Shown here piece after piece: positions 1-14,500 of a stretch of DNA of 64,000 bases. A program made the translations under genes and the position numbers. This DNA is from Apostichopus japonicus (lineage: Eukaryota > Echinodermata > Holothuroidea > Aspidochirotida > Stichopodidae): NCBI RefSeq assembly GCF_037975245.1, contig NC_092582.1, forward strand, positions 2,915,001-2,979,000, read 5' to 3'. Below the pieces are notes generated by a model. It searched no databases, had not been told where the DNA came from, and was given only the letters and a program-made list of their open reading frames with translations. Position 1 is the stretch's first letter, and each line of letters opens with the position of its first letter.

Positions 1-2264
1 CATGAGAGTTGCCCTTCTTCTTTTTTTTTTTACAACTTTTATTTTATAAAATGCAATGAAAACCATTATGAAACATATAAAGAATGAGAGTAGGCACAGA
101 ATTTTGATATGTTAATTTGTAGATCATGTGCAGCCTCTGCTACCATGCCCATCAGGATAAATGGCTGGATTACCACTAAGACCATTGTGTCCGTTACCCC
201 TAAGAAGAAACCTTAGAAGACTTGTCACTTTCGAGGCCTCAAATAACAACTTTACAGTTGAACTACAAATTTTGTTCTGAGATGAATGTTGAATGTCATC
301 CAATTTGGCCATGCTATTTGATTGAAGTTATAAAGAATGTATTGGATGAGTTTAGAATCATAACATAAAGTACGAATTAATATTTAAAATTAGGTATGGA
401 CTGAGGAGCCTACATCATTTGTAATACAACGATCAAGTTAGTCTCAAACTGGAGCATTCAAGAAATTAGTGAATTATTGAATGTTATGACAGCTGGAATA
501 AGTCACTAGATAATTGAAATAATTATGTTCCAAATTATTTCATTCATTACTCACCAGTCTATAATATTTATAGACAGGAGTATAAAGCCCTTCAGTTTGA
601 TTAAAGATTGCAGCACTGTAATTACAAAAATAAAAATAAAATGAATATTTTGTAATCTACATTTCGTCAAGATATGGGAGGATTTGCATTTCACTTTTAA
701 TTAGAAGACACTTTAGTACAGGATACAGCGTGTGCTTTTCATCATAATTATCAAGTTACCTTAACATATTTATGAACCTGTTTTAACAGTGCATTACGAC
801 TGCTGCAGGTAGAATGCCAGAATTAAAAAGTATAACTCTCTGGGAATCTTGATGAAAAAGAATACAAATGTATGTTCGCTTAAAGGCCCGGTCACACTAT
901 ACCGATTTTTTATCGGAATACTATCCGATTTCCCAGAGGAATCAAAACAGCCAGTTTTTCGTTCGGGTCTTCTAGCCACAGTGATAAAGGACCTGATTTG
1001 CTATCTGTTGAGCCATTCCGATGTGGAATAGCCCTCTCCTAACTTTTGATATTGACTCCGTTTCCTTTTATCGGATAGCTATCCGATTTCTCTTCCGATT
1101 TTTATCGTTTTTCGATGTGACGTCACTTCATAATGTAGTGTGTTCCAGAACCCCTCAGATTTGGAGTAGGTATTGGAATATTCCACTGCATTCATTACAT
1201 TCACTACCACAAACTTCACTCTTCGGCCTAAAATCGGAAAAATCGGACCGTATTCCGATAAAATATCGCTGTAGTGTGACCGGGCCTTAACTCGGAACAA
1301 AACTTTACTCAATACTTTATACGATATATATGCCATGTATGAAAATCAGATTTCCATCAATACATACCCCTAAATATTCAGTTTTGATAGCAACTCTTTC
1401 AACTTCAGAACCCAGTATGAAACTGCTCTGAAGTGACTTTGATGATAATAGTTCTTCAAGCTTTATAGATCTGGTATTTACCAAACACAATTCTTTTGAT
1501 TTCTCTGCATTAACAATGAAATTCAGTTGATCACTATAACGGAGACGGCACGTTTACCAATTTTTGCACACCATGGCAGTGTTATCAGCAAACTGTATGC
1601 AAACGATTTTATTTTATTTCATGTGTATATATATCGTAAACAGCGTATCAGATACCCTGCCAGCCATCAAATGAACCACGATACTGTGATAGTTTGAAAT
1701 AAATTCAAAAGTTGCCGATTAGCTAAAACAGCTTTAAAAAGTACTGGGAAACAAAAGATGTTTCAGGACTATTTGAATGTGACACAAAGTCATGGACTAG
1801 TGACACCCAAACATCTGTACAAGATACAACCCACCCCCACCCCCAACCCTTCTTATACATGCAGATTGATGTTTGTCACTCAAGTATTCATTCTAAGTTG
1901 GATGATGACGTATATATCACAAGTAGTTAGGCTGCAGTTTATTTTTAGCGCTTATGTTACCAATATCATGAAATCTATAGTACTCTGGTCCACAAACAAT
2001 GTGTAATTCTCATTTATCAGATTATAAACTCTGATTGATTATGGATGTCATCTTTGCATGGCTGAATCTGTAGATCATACTCCTGCCTCCCGTCCATGCC
2101 CCTTCCCCTTCAGTGATTTTGATGACTTTCCATGCTACCTGAAGCTAATATGCTATCGTGTCCAGGATTGAAAACTTTTTGAAAGATTTTTGGGTTTCTT
2201 GGTTTAACTTTCCAAATAGTTTACTAGTGAAATACTAACATAAAAAATGTCATTCTATCGATAG
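1..2264. other. 5' intronic or flanking DNA, no exon recognised
   Basis: I see no coding exon here. Because the first recognised exon of the polycystin-like gene starts in phase 1 in the middle of an ectodomain, this stretch is probably intron. It contains one TTAA-flanked inverted-repeat element (880-1290). A short upstream exon could have been missed. Confidence 0.5.
880..1290. mobile_element. MITE-like element with TTAA ends (family 2)
   Basis: The two ends are inverted copies of each other. The left end reads TTAAAGGCCCGGTCACACTA and the reverse complement of the right end reads TTAAGGCCCGGTCACACTAC, followed by further matching TATCGGAATA and TCCGATTT blocks. Both edges carry TTAA, which fits a TTAA target-site duplication. 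The 411 bp carry no transposase. TTAA duplication is typical of piggyBac-type elements; family assignment is inference. Confidence 0.7.
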
Positions 2265-2525
2265 CATCTGGATTAGTATCTCAAGAATTTGAAGCCTATA
2301 CTCTGGACGAGGAAGTGACCTTTGGGTGTACCCTTGAATGGGGAGCTATTGAGCATGTAACATGGACTATATCCAACGAAGTCACCATTAATAGCACCTC
2401 CTGCAATTTAAATTACAACTTCACATCCCCTTGCAACCACACCGTCGTCGCTGCAGTGCATAACTGGCATTCTGTGACTTATGGTCAAACAAGCATCATT
2501 GTCTTACCGAAGGCAACCCAAGGAG
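2265..2525 (+). CDS. pkd1-like: pkd1-like exon 1 (first visible): PKD/Ig-like module 'a'
   Basis: Phase 1-1 exon of 261 nt (residues 1-87), from the AG at 2263-2264 to GTGAG at 2526. The module has Cys before a VTW core and several N-glycosylation sequons (NST, NFT, NHT). It is clearly related to the exons at 6563 and 13684. The acceptor has a poor pyrimidine tract and an alternative AG lies 12 nt downstream, so the exact start is uncertain. Confidence 0.8.
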
Positions 2526-5500
2526 GTGAGTCCAACCTGACCATGTGGTTCCTTGCCAAAGGCAAAAGGAATCTATATATGTGATGGTGATGCCCCTGTG
2601 TGTAAACATGGATCATTCAAAAAGCACATGGCTTGATGGCTGAAGTTCATAATTGGTTTGTCAGTCCCATTGGAGAGTACATAAACCCTCTCAAAATCGA
2701 TGTCAACGGTCACTTGAGGTAAGTAGAGGTCAAAGCAAGAAATAAGGAAAAACGATTGTAAAACAGCTGTTATTACACTTCCAATGTACCAACTGCCATC
2801 ACTCCCAAGTAAAAAATCCATTCTGAAGTTTCTAAAGCAGGGTTTCTGAGCAAGTGGCCTGCCAAAGATAATAAAGCCATGCACCCATAGCTGGTATTTG
2901 CTAATATTTTGATTTCAATAGTAGTTATTCTTTGAAGAATGTCATATCGGGAACGAGAAATGGTATACAGACGTAAATTTACAAGTAGGTTGGTGTGCGT
3001 GCGTGCATGTGCCTGACATTGAGTTTTTCACTTTAAAAGGGTGTTTTTTTCTTCAAAATATGTCTCCAGTGATAGCTAGGGCGCTTAAATTTAAGTAAAT
3101 CGCACGACGTCGAATAAACAGTCCTTCTTTTGCCCAATTTAAGAGTTTCCTTTGTGACCTAGCTTTCTCCCCTGAAACTTTTCAACAACTGAAAGTAGAA
3201 TTTTCTTTTATGAAAGCAGGTATCTGCCCATCAACGGAAATAAGAAATATCAAAGTGGGGACCAGCTCATACTCGAGGACCTCTGGTACTCCATTTGATC
3301 TGAAAATTTTCTCTGAAGGGGGATCACCACAGATGTATGTCATCCGCATCTTAAGAGACGGTGTATTCGTGAATAAGACCACACTCGTTGGAAATACCAC
3401 GTGCGAGCTTTACACGGAGACATCAACGCGACTAGCAATAGCTGATCCTGGTGAGTAACCCAAAACAGTGGGCAAACTAAACGACCCTGTTTACCTTGTA
3501 AGGATTTTTAAGGATTTGATTGACTGTTTTAAGCATATTATAACACACTTTAAGTTTGAAGGCTGCGTTGACCACATATTTAAGAAGTTGGGGGTTGGAC
3601 TGAGGATGATCAACGCCCTCGGGAAACAACCATCTTTATTCCTGTTCGCATGCAGTGGCATATTCAGCTATAAAGAAATGCGATGGGGTCCTCGGCTGCA
3701 AGTCCTTACACAAAGTGTTGCCATTTAGCCCACCACCTCTGGGCATACATTTGATGTTGTGCATAAGGCTCACAGTATTGGAAAAAAACGTTTACCTAAA
3801 GTGCACTAAAATAATAAGATTTGATGTGAAGGCTAGTGCACCACCCCCCCCCCTCCCCTCATTCCTCTGGGCCCTGATTGCCCAAATGGGTCAGTCCTCC
3901 CTTGCAAACCATTGTGAATGAAATGAGCTAAGCATTCATTAAAATATGTAAAAGAAGCACACTCAAAGATCATATTACGCATTTACCTGCAATGTTGCCA
4001 GTGACATACACGGTTACCTCTGAGTTCTGTGGTACAACTTTCCTTTTTCTATTGTGTCATTGAGGCTCTCTGACAATAAATTGTAATCATCCTCTCATAG
4101 CTCTCTCTGTGATGCAGCTTTGATCTTACTATGGTTATCATTGAAAGTATGCGTTTCTGTGGTTTCAAAGGTAGTATGATAGTATTATTGCAGTCTCTTC
4201 TTGAAATACAAATAAATCAATCTGATGGGTAATTGGCTTTAGATGTCAAAGATGCTTCTTGGGTAATTTTTCAATTTTTTTTTTAATAAAATTTTTTAAA
4301 TTGAATTTTTTAAATTTAATAAAATGGTCCAATGTTACACCAATTTACAGAGGCCAATTACAAACCCAACACATTTAGAGTTATCAGGTTCAGAGCTACT
4401 TCTCATATTTTGTTTTGTTTTTTGGTACTGATATTTATCTTATATTCGCAGGTCAGTACATGGTAAGCGCGTGCAGTTCAAATAACGTCTCATTTGCTGA
4501 TGATCAACTAGAAATCACAGTTCAGAATCCTATCAGAGGATTTGGGATAGATCGCCTATCTCCACTTCGTTTACGTCAGTACCCCATCACCATCGCAATC
4601 AAGTATTGGATGTTGCCAGAGGCTCCACGGCCTACTAACTTGTACCTGGGTTATGTGACAGATATGAACAATTTAGAAGGTATGGAACAGAAAATTTGAT
4701 AAATCGCAACGAATTTTACTCAATCAAGACAGATCCTAAACCCTTGTATCTGAAGTATGCCAAACTTTCACCTTTTAATCCTGTCCATGGCCTGCTTTTC
4801 ATACTCCATTATTTACGACAGCCTGCAGTCTTCACTAAGCTGATACCTGTAATAGCATTTTCTATTGTCATCTCATTCAAGATCAAATAGCTGTAGTACC
4901 TAATAGGCAGATGAGGAAATGGTTGCCTGTGGTGCCCCAAGGGAGGAGAAAGTTGTGGGGGGGGGGTAGTGGTGGCAAGAGGGTGTTAATCTGGTACTGA
5001 AGAGGCCTTATGTTTTGATGGTAGCTAGGGAATGTTTTATTTTAATCTTGGTAAAATCAAACTGCAGGCCCTCTTAATGTACCCCTAGTGTATGTGGTAG
5101 ACAATTTCTGACAAATTTGCCAAATCTAGCAGGTGTTTATATATAAGGTAAACATTAATCAAAGGAGATAAGCAGCTTAGAACTGGATATTTCCACTGCA
5201 TAATCTGTAAGTTGCTATTAAAGACATGCTATTAAAAAATAATTGGAATTGTACAGAATTCTTGGTATTTTCTTATCGTTGAATATGAACTTGACGAGAT
5301 GGGTAAAAAGCAAGTAATGCACTGTATTATAAATTTTGTTAATAAAGTAAACCAAAGAGAGGTGCTTTAAGTTGTGAACATTAGTTTTTAATAGTAGATA
5401 AACAATATGTTGGTTGTTTAAGTTGTCTTTCTCAATGGAAATGTTTATGTCAACCTTGTAGAATTTCTATGCTTACTTACAATTGCAAACTGCATGGAGT

Positions 5501-8458
5501 GGCAATTCGCTTGTAACTTGCGTGCGTTTTATGCATAAATTTCAGGTTCTTGATTTGTGAGAGATAAAAATGAATTTGGACATATCTTGCTTAAAGGTTT
5601 TCCTGAATTTAACCACATTTCCCTCAGGTTTGATGAACCTGGAAACTTGGGACGCTAAATGGCCTTCAATATCGACACAGTTGAGTTGGATTGTGTCGTT
5701 CACTGAGAACGAACTCCCACCTGGTTTATATTCTGTGACTTTAAGACTTTTCAACAAAGTCAGTGATTTTTCTTCCTCCACGGAAGTGTTGATTATTCAA
5801 GATCTCTCAAATGTGACGGTGACTAGTTCTTACGGTGAGTTTATACCAACGTGCTATCTTTTCTTGGGTGCTGGTTTTCAAGTATGTAAACATGTTTGTG
5901 ATTGCTTCACCCACCTCAGTAATCTTTGTATACTGGGAAATCGAAGCACATTTATGCATCAGTATATATATATATTTCTGTCAAGAGGTCACAGTATTAC
6001 AGTAAATTAGGACATTTAGACAATTTCCTACATTTTAGTTCACAAAGTCTGTAGTTGTGTAATAATGTGAAGGACTTTAATACCTTTTTATATCCAAATA
6101 ATTGATACTGTGCATACTTTTTTTTTTAAAGTTTGAAATATGTTTGCAAATATCCCTCAGTTTATGTTTAGTGGAACCGTTAAGAAATGACAAGGTCAGT
6201 TGGCTTATTTAGTTTCATATATTTACTGTCAAGAAATCTCTATAAGAGCATATGGAAGCATAACCATTGTCTGCAGTAAAGTTGATTTTATGATGCTTTG
6301 TGTTTTTAAACTTGTCGACTTGCTACCATATATCTATCATCGATGACTAAAGAGACCGAAAACAATCTGTTTATGATCATACAGAGCTTCTAACTCTACG
6401 ATAGTCACATGAATCTCTCTCCACCAATAGCTGCAGGGCTTACGTCTTCGTCGTGGTCACACATGAACAGAGCAGCAGCACTTAAAACAGTCTGTTTATG
6501 ATCAAACAGAGCTTCTAACTCTACGTTATTTCACATAAATCTCTCTCCACCAATAGCTGCAGGGCTTACGTCTTCGTCATCGTGGTCACACATGAACAGC
6601 GGAGCAGCACTTGTGGGGTATTTTTCCTTGGAGGAGACTGTATACTTTGATTGTGCCGTGGAGACTGGGTCAGTAGAATGGGTAACGTGGGAGGTAGAGA
6701 CGGACAAGGGCAACGTCCTCGTCCTTGTGAATACCTCATCTTGCGGTTGGAATTACACGTTCTCATCCCCCGGCAACCACACCATCAGGGCTACCGCGAG
6801 TAACCGGTATTCGTCAGCAACAGGTTCTGTAACAGTCGTCATCTCTGGAAGAGGGCAGCAGTCAAATACGGGTAACCTTGCATTCTGCTTGGTATCGTTT
6901 CTAGTAAAGATCAAATTAGAATGATTTCGGTTTAATATTGTTGACGAGTTAAACGAAGGTCATGTTACGAAAAACACATAACGAATTTGTGTAACATGCG
7001 TAAGGATTATACAGTCCACTACCCTGAAATGGAGCTAAAGATTGCATTACAAAAAGATTCAACGATCCATAGTTGGATCACTGCTTGGACAAAGACAAAG
7101 ACCTTTTTGGCACACTGTTTTGCCAATTTTATACTCTTTTTTTTTGGATCTAGTGCATTTTTTTACACAGTAATGTGATGTCTGGCACTGGCAGTATAGT
7201 TACGATGATTTTGATATTCTGGACTGAACTGATGAACCATCGAAATATATTCTCTGCAAACTCATCTCCAACCACAAAGCATAATTTGATTCTCCTCCTT
7301 TGCAGGTGTGCACAGTGTAACAACCGACAAATATGTAATCGTCAACAAGCCTGCCATATTCAGCCTTCATAGCAGTTTCATCAGTGACTCTACTACAGAA
7401 TGTATGTGGGACTTCAGTGATGGCACTGTGTCAGCTTACTCGCAGGAATATTTAAACTCTGCCGTGGTGCACATCTTTTCCGAGGTTGGAACTTATTTAG
7501 TTATCGTAACATGCAGTACAGCAGGAGGCAGTAGTGTACAGGATTCTATTCAAGTGCAGGTGAGTTAAGTAGAAACTAAATGTCTCTCTCTGATCATCTG
7601 TCTGTCTGTCTGTCTGTCTGTCAGTCAGTCTGTCTTCATGGTCTGTGGAAACACCGGAGAAGTTAAATATTTGGTTAATATAGTAAATCGCAGGACACAT
7701 CTGGTGGTAGTGTACAGGATTCTATTCAAGTGCAGGTGAGTTTAGTAGAAACTAAATGTCTCTCTTTGATCATCTGTCTGTCTGTCAGTCTGTCTGTCTG
7801 TCTGTCAGTCAGTCTGTCTTAATGGTCTGTGGAAACACCGGAGGAGTTAAATATTTGGTTAATATAGTAAATCACAGGACACATCTGGTAGTAGTGTACA
7901 GGATTCTATTCTGAGTGCAGGTGAGTTTAGTAGAAACTAAATGTCTCTCTCTGATCATCTGTCTGTCTGTTTGTCAGTCTGTCTTAATGGTCTGTGGAAA
8001 CACCGGAGAAGTTAAATATTTGTTTAATATAGTAAATAGCAGGACACATCTGGTAGTAGTATAAAGGATTCTATTCAAGTGCAGGTGAGTTTAGTAGAAA
8101 CTAAATGTCTCTCTCTGATCGTCTGTCTGTCTGTTTGTCAGTCTGTCTTAATGGTCTGTGGAAACACCGGAGAAGTTAAATATTTGGTTAATATAGTAAA
8201 TAGCAGGACACATCTGGTAGAAGTTTACAGGATTCTATTCAAGTGCAGGTGAGTTTAGGTAGAAACTAAATGTCTCTCTCTGATCATCTGTCTGTCTGTC
8301 TGTCTGTCAGTCTGTCTGTCTTATTGGTCTGTGGAAACACCGGAGAAGTTAAATATTTGGTTAATATAGTAAATGGCAGGACACATCTGGTAGTAGTGTA
8401 CAGGATTCTATTCAAGTGCAGGTGAGCTTAGTAGAAACTAAATGTCTCTCTCTGATCA

Positions 8459-8500
<42 letters not shown>

Positions 8501-11500
8501 AGTCTGTCTTCATGGTCTGTGGAAACACCGGAGAAGTTTAATATTTGGTTAATATAGTAAATCGCAGGACACATCTGGTAGTAGTGTGCAGGATTCTATT
8601 CAAGTGCAGGTGAGCTTAGTAGAAACTAAATGTCTCTCTCTGATCATCTGTCTGTCTGTCTGTCTGTCAGTCTGTCTTCATGGTCTGTGGAAACACCGGA
8701 GAAGTTAAATATTTGGTTAATATAGTAAATCGCAGGACACATCTGGTAGTAGTGTGCAGGATTCTATTCAAGTGCAGGTGAGTTTAGTAAGAAACTAAAT
8801 GTCTCTCTCTGATCATCTGTCTGTCTGTCTGTTAGTCAGTCTGTCTTAATGGTCTGTGGAAACACAGGAGAAGTTAAATATTTGGTTAATATAGTAAATC
8901 GCAGGACACCTCTGGTAGTAGTGTCCAGGATTCTATTCAAGTGCAGGTGAGTTTAGTAAGAAACTAAATGTCTCTCTCTGATCATCTGTCTGTCTGTCTG
9001 TTAGTCAGTCTGTCTTAATGGTCTGTGGAAACACAGGAGAAGTTAAATATTTGGTTAATATAGTAAATCGCAGGACACATCTGGTAGTAGTGTCCAGGAT
9101 TCTATTCAAGTGCAGGTGAGTTTAGTAAGAAACTAAATGTCTCTCTCTGATCATCTGTCTGTCTGTCTGTTAGTCAGTCTGTCTTAATGGTCTGTGGAAA
9201 CACAGGAGAAGTTAAATATTTGGTTAATATAGTAAATCCCAGGACACATCTGGTAGTAGTATAAAGGATTCTATTCAAGTGCAGGTGAGAGTTAGTAGAA
9301 ACTAAATGTCTCTCTCTGATCATCTGTCTGTCTGTCTGTCTGTCTGTCAGTCAGTCTGTCTTAACGGTCTGTGAAAACACCGGAGAATTTAAAATTTGGT
9401 TAATATAGTAAATCACAGGACATATCTGGTGGTAGTATAAAGGATTCTATTCAAGTGCAGGTGAGAGTTAGTAGAATGTCCCTCTGTCTGTCTGTCCATT
9501 TGTCTTACCTTTAGAAACACTGAAGAACTTTAAAAAAAAAATATATTATTTTTTTTATCGCCAATTGTGTACAAGGGAAATATATTTTCCCATTAAAACA
9601 TAAAACATCCCGGCATAAAATATTTGGTTATGACAACAAGCCACACAGCCAGAGGCTGCAGTGTGCAGGATTTCATTAAAGTGCTTGCTGTGTATAAAAA
9701 GTATGTACTGTTCAGTCTGTCTGTTTGCCTGTCTTCTGTCTGTTTGTTGGTGACTGGAAGCATCTGAGAAAGGCTTTCATTACATGACCCTTGATACAGG
9801 TGTTTGAAAAGATGGGGTGGGGTAACCAGGAGTCAGACCATTGCCTGCTGTGGCACCATAGACATGTGTCAAATCATTGCTCTGAAAATCATTGGTGGGC
9901 CACTACCCACCCACCCCTCCCACACACACATACACACACAGAGACTTTGGGGGGTCACTGTTAGCACTTGCTGTTGAAAGTGATTATCATTTGCTCAGAT
10001 GGTTTTGTGGGATGTCTGGGTTTTCACTGCAATGTCTCATTGAAGCACAAAAGCTTGAAGAAACTCTGTTGCATAAGGTTTCACAAGAGATGTTTAGTAT
10101 GTTTTGATCTCTTTTTCTTTTTCATTTCTGAGAGGAAAGAAAAATTTCTCACACAGCATTACAAACATTGATTTGATTGAATTAATGTTTATGAAACACA
10201 ACCAGTTACTAAAATTTACTAGTTAATATTGCAAAAAAACATGTTTGGTTTTGTCTCTCGGTCCCCCAAAGGTCAGTCCGTTGCTGGAAAGACTGTATTG
10301 TAGAGTGACAGACAAAGGCGGCCAAACCAAATCTTCATTCCCAATCGACGATGGTCTCCTCTTCCATTATCATCACAAGTTTGCCGATAATGTTAAGCAC
10401 ATACTGCTACACAATGAAAATGATCTCAATGTGAGTGCGACAGCTTCGCAGAATGACGATCTGTTGGAAGGAACGTTGTCCATATCCCAGGAAGTGATCC
10501 GGTCATCCATCGGGCCAGGTCGAAAGTCACTCACTCTGCTCGCATTTGTCTACGATCTAGGAGTCCAGTGTACGCTGGAAGTGGATCTACAAGAGACTGT
10601 CGGAAATATCTCGGCTCACCTTAATTCGTCCGTCGTGGCCACCAACGTAACCTTTGACCTGACGGTGGGGTTGAACGGCGGGGATCCCATCAGTCTGAAC
10701 CTGACCGTTTGGACGGCCGGCGAAAAAGTCTTGGAAAGGACGATCGTCGAGCATCAGAGAGGCCGCAAGGACATCAGTCTGACAACTGCATTGGAGTTGA
10801 CACTTGCTGGTAAGTTGGTACATGTCTTTTTTGCGACCCAGAAAGCAGAATTTCAGCCTTGAAGAAACAGCCCAGGCTAAAAGATAATCACATAATAGAT
10901 ATTTTAAGATGAATTTCCACTTTGTGGGACTTATCCAGTCGTAGGCTGAGCCAGGGGTAGGTGCACGGTGCAATTTTAAGCAGTGAAGCCCAGCTCAAGT
11001 TTTCTGACAGCTGTTCCATAGCCATCCGAATTATTGTTGGTAATCATCTAAATGTAATCCATGGTCTTAGATAATGAGCTATTTTACTCCTCAATTTATG
11101 TCACTAAAGAAAAAATCTATGGGAAATTAATCTAAATTAATCTAAAAATTAATAATAAATCTAAATTAATTGCTTCCCTTCAGGCGGACGGGACTCGTAA
11201 TATTATGTCGTACTCATATCTTTGAAAAAAAAAGGATTACATCTGTTATTCTGTACCTTGACAGGTTTACATAGGATTGTCATAATGGGATGGAATGATG
11301 TCTCTTTTGAGAGTCTTGAATTGAATATGACAGCACAGAATCCAATCTTGGGATTAGAGGTAGATACCATCGCTCCAATCATCTGGGAGGGAAGTCCGGT
11401 ATCGGTCAACATCAGCGTACACGTGCATCCTCTCCACCCTCCTCCATCAGATGTCTTCATCAGCGTTGACTCAGGAGATGGCTTGAGAAGTAAGTCAGCT

Positions 11501-14500
11501 CATGGCATTTGATAATGTCTTGTTCTTCCTTGTTGTTAATTAGTAATGAAACTTGAGTCTATTTAGAGTAGAAAGAGAAGTCAAAGTAGTTAAAAACAAT
11601 ATTATAATGAAAAATCAAACAAATACATTAGAGGAAGAGACAATATCATCTTGTTGAAGAAGAAGAAATGTAAGAGGGGTTGGAGGGGGGTTGGAGGGGG
11701 AAATGTGAAAAAAGGATTTCTATCATCACTCACAGCAATACCTATGTTTGTTATGTTGGGCAATGTAATGACAGCACTTGTGTACTTTAAGTGTGTCACC
11801 ATGATCCCTGTTCCCCACTCTGCCTTCTCTCCCTTATTCTCCCACACCAAAAAAGGCTAGGTTAGCACCAAAAAATGACAACCATTATTGAAATGCCTTA
11901 ACAAATGACCAATATAATTGTGTCCCTTCCCCCTCCCACTTTTTTCCCCTTCCCCCTCCCTCCTAATTTAAGGTAAGCACCAAAAAATGACCATTGTTGA
12001 AATGCCTTAACAAATGACCAATATAATTGTGCCCCTGCCACTCCCTCCCCCCCTTCCCCCTCCCTCCTAATGTAAGGTTAGCACCAAAAAATGACCATTG
12101 TTGAAATGCCTTAACAAATGACCAATATATTTGTGCCCCTGCCACTTCCCCCCTTCCCCCTCCCTCCCAATTTCAGGTTAGCACCAAGAAATGACCATTG
12201 TTGAAATGCCTTAACAAATGACCAATATAATTGTGACCCTGTCACCCCCCCCTTCCCCCTCCCACTTCCTCCCTTCTCCCCCTCCCTCCCAATTTAAGGT
12301 TAGCACCAAGAAATGACCATTGTTGAAATGCCTTAACAAATGACCAATATAATTGTGCCCCTGTCACCCCCACTCCCACCCTTCCTCCTCCCTCCCAATT
12401 TAAGGTTAGCCACAAAAAATGAACATTGTTGAATTGCCTTCACAAATGACCAATATAATTGTGCCCCTGCCCCTGCCACTCCCCCTTCCCCCTCCTTCCC
12501 ACTCCCCCTACCCCCTCCTTCCCACTCCCCCTACCCCCCTTCCCACCCCCTCCTTCCCACTCCCCTACCCCCTCCCTTTCAATTTAAGGTCAACAGTAAT
12601 GCCTACAAATATGCTAGACAGTCAGAGAATGGTCATGTATAACTCAAGTTTCAACCAGAATTTTTACTGCCACTCAAAAGAGCTTGTACCCAGAGACATT
12701 TTAATTGTCTATTTCAATTATCAATCTTTGATGTCGGGGAATACTTTGGAGGATGATAACTTTCAGCAAGTTTTAAGATTTGGAGCCACAAGTAATGACC
12801 TTCAAGCAGTTTCTTGCTGTATGCTAGTCCTCAGGCTCCCAGGAATTTACAATTCATTGTGTTTTTCGTTTTTTTTTTTATGTTCTTACAGCCACCGCTA
12901 AAGCTGATTGGGTTGATCAGATGACAGGGGAAGGGCAAGTTGAAGTGTTATTCACTGGCCATGGCATTCACACAGTGGACATCAGCTTATTTAACGAAAT
13001 TAGTAAAGTATCTACATCTGTGGACATCCACATTCTTCAAGAGATAACAGATGTTCAAGTGGAACATTATTCTGGTGAGATCACAAATGATGCGTTATTC
13101 TGGGTGAAAGGCAAATGTTGCATTCTTTATATATCTAATCAACTCACTGACTTGTAGCGGTGCTATAGGAAAAGAAATTCACAACATGTATTAAGAGGGT
13201 GTCAAATTTGGTTTTGAATTGTCTTCAGTTTGGTGTTACTCAAACTTGCTCCTCGAAACAGTTGTGTAGAATTGAAGACATCTTTGTAATCCAGCTGATC
13301 TTGTTTTTATTGCCATGTCTTCACATAGATAAGTGAACACAAATTATGTTCATAGCTTGTTACATTTATTTTCACTGAGATGGTCAGTACATCATCAAGA
13401 AATTATGCTCAACTTTGAAACTCATCTCAACATTAAACATACTACACTTTGTGTCCTATTTATAAATTTGGTAATTTATACTGGAATAAAGAAATTGAAA
13501 AAAACAAAACAATTGAAAGTGTAATGACAGCAAAGCCTTAAGTTACTTGGGCATACAAAGAGACTAATCATGACCCTTGACCCATTCAGCTAATTGTCAA
13601 AGTGATATGAATTGGTTCCTCTGACCGGCTACTGTCCTCTTATTCTTACCAGGCTGTAAGGATGATTTTGTTTTTCCCTGCAGGGATAAGTCTTGGCCCT
13701 TATGATGTCCACAAGTACCCACTGGAGTATCCAGTCTCCTTTAATTGTTCTGTGTCAGAAGGAACGGTACAATGGGTCACCTGGGAGGTAAACAATGACA
13801 CAATCGCTAACACCACTTCATGTCGATGGAGTTATACTTTCCCGTTCGTCGGCATCTTCACAATTGATGCAACCGTCACTAACATGATATTTACGGAAAA
13901 GGGATCAACGACAGTCGAGACACTTGAAAGTGTAGCAGATGTGCTGCTCGTGAATAACGGACCATTGATGCTGGACCAGAATATCACCTTCGTTCTGTTT
14001 GTGGGACGCCTCGGAACAGACTCGTCGTTTCGTATGACTTTTGGTGACGGACAGTCAACCACCATTTCAAATCTGACGAAATTCGATGAAACCGTAGAAT
14101 ATCTGAAGCCTGGCCTCCTCTTACCCTTTGACCCTGCTGAACAGTATTCAGCAATTCTCAGTCATCAATATGAAGTTGAAGGCAATTATATAGCAATGGC
14201 ATACGGTTGGAATCTGGTTTCCTCCCTGTCCACTCTAACTGAAGTGACAATAAACCTGAAACCCTGTGAAATACCCTACCTTCACATCAGTAGTGGCGTT
14301 AGCAACCTTACCGTGGCCCCCACGTTTGTCAGGACCCACCCAGTAATTCTGCATGCTGATGTGTCGGTGGACTGCCAGGGATCGGGGTCCACCACCTACC
14401 GTTGGAGACTGTTCAAACTTGACAAGGTGTTCCCTTACCCGAGTATCGCCAACGAGGTCCAGTTCGCAGGAGATGTGGAGACACGATTGGTCGAATGCTA

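Noticed and set aside
2573-2884. 103-residue minus-strand open frame
   Set aside because: No recognisable domain, no splice support, and it lies in a short intron of the + strand gene.
7560-9475. A CRISPR-like array
   Set aside because: Units are direct tandem repeats with no unique spacers, in a eukaryotic intron.
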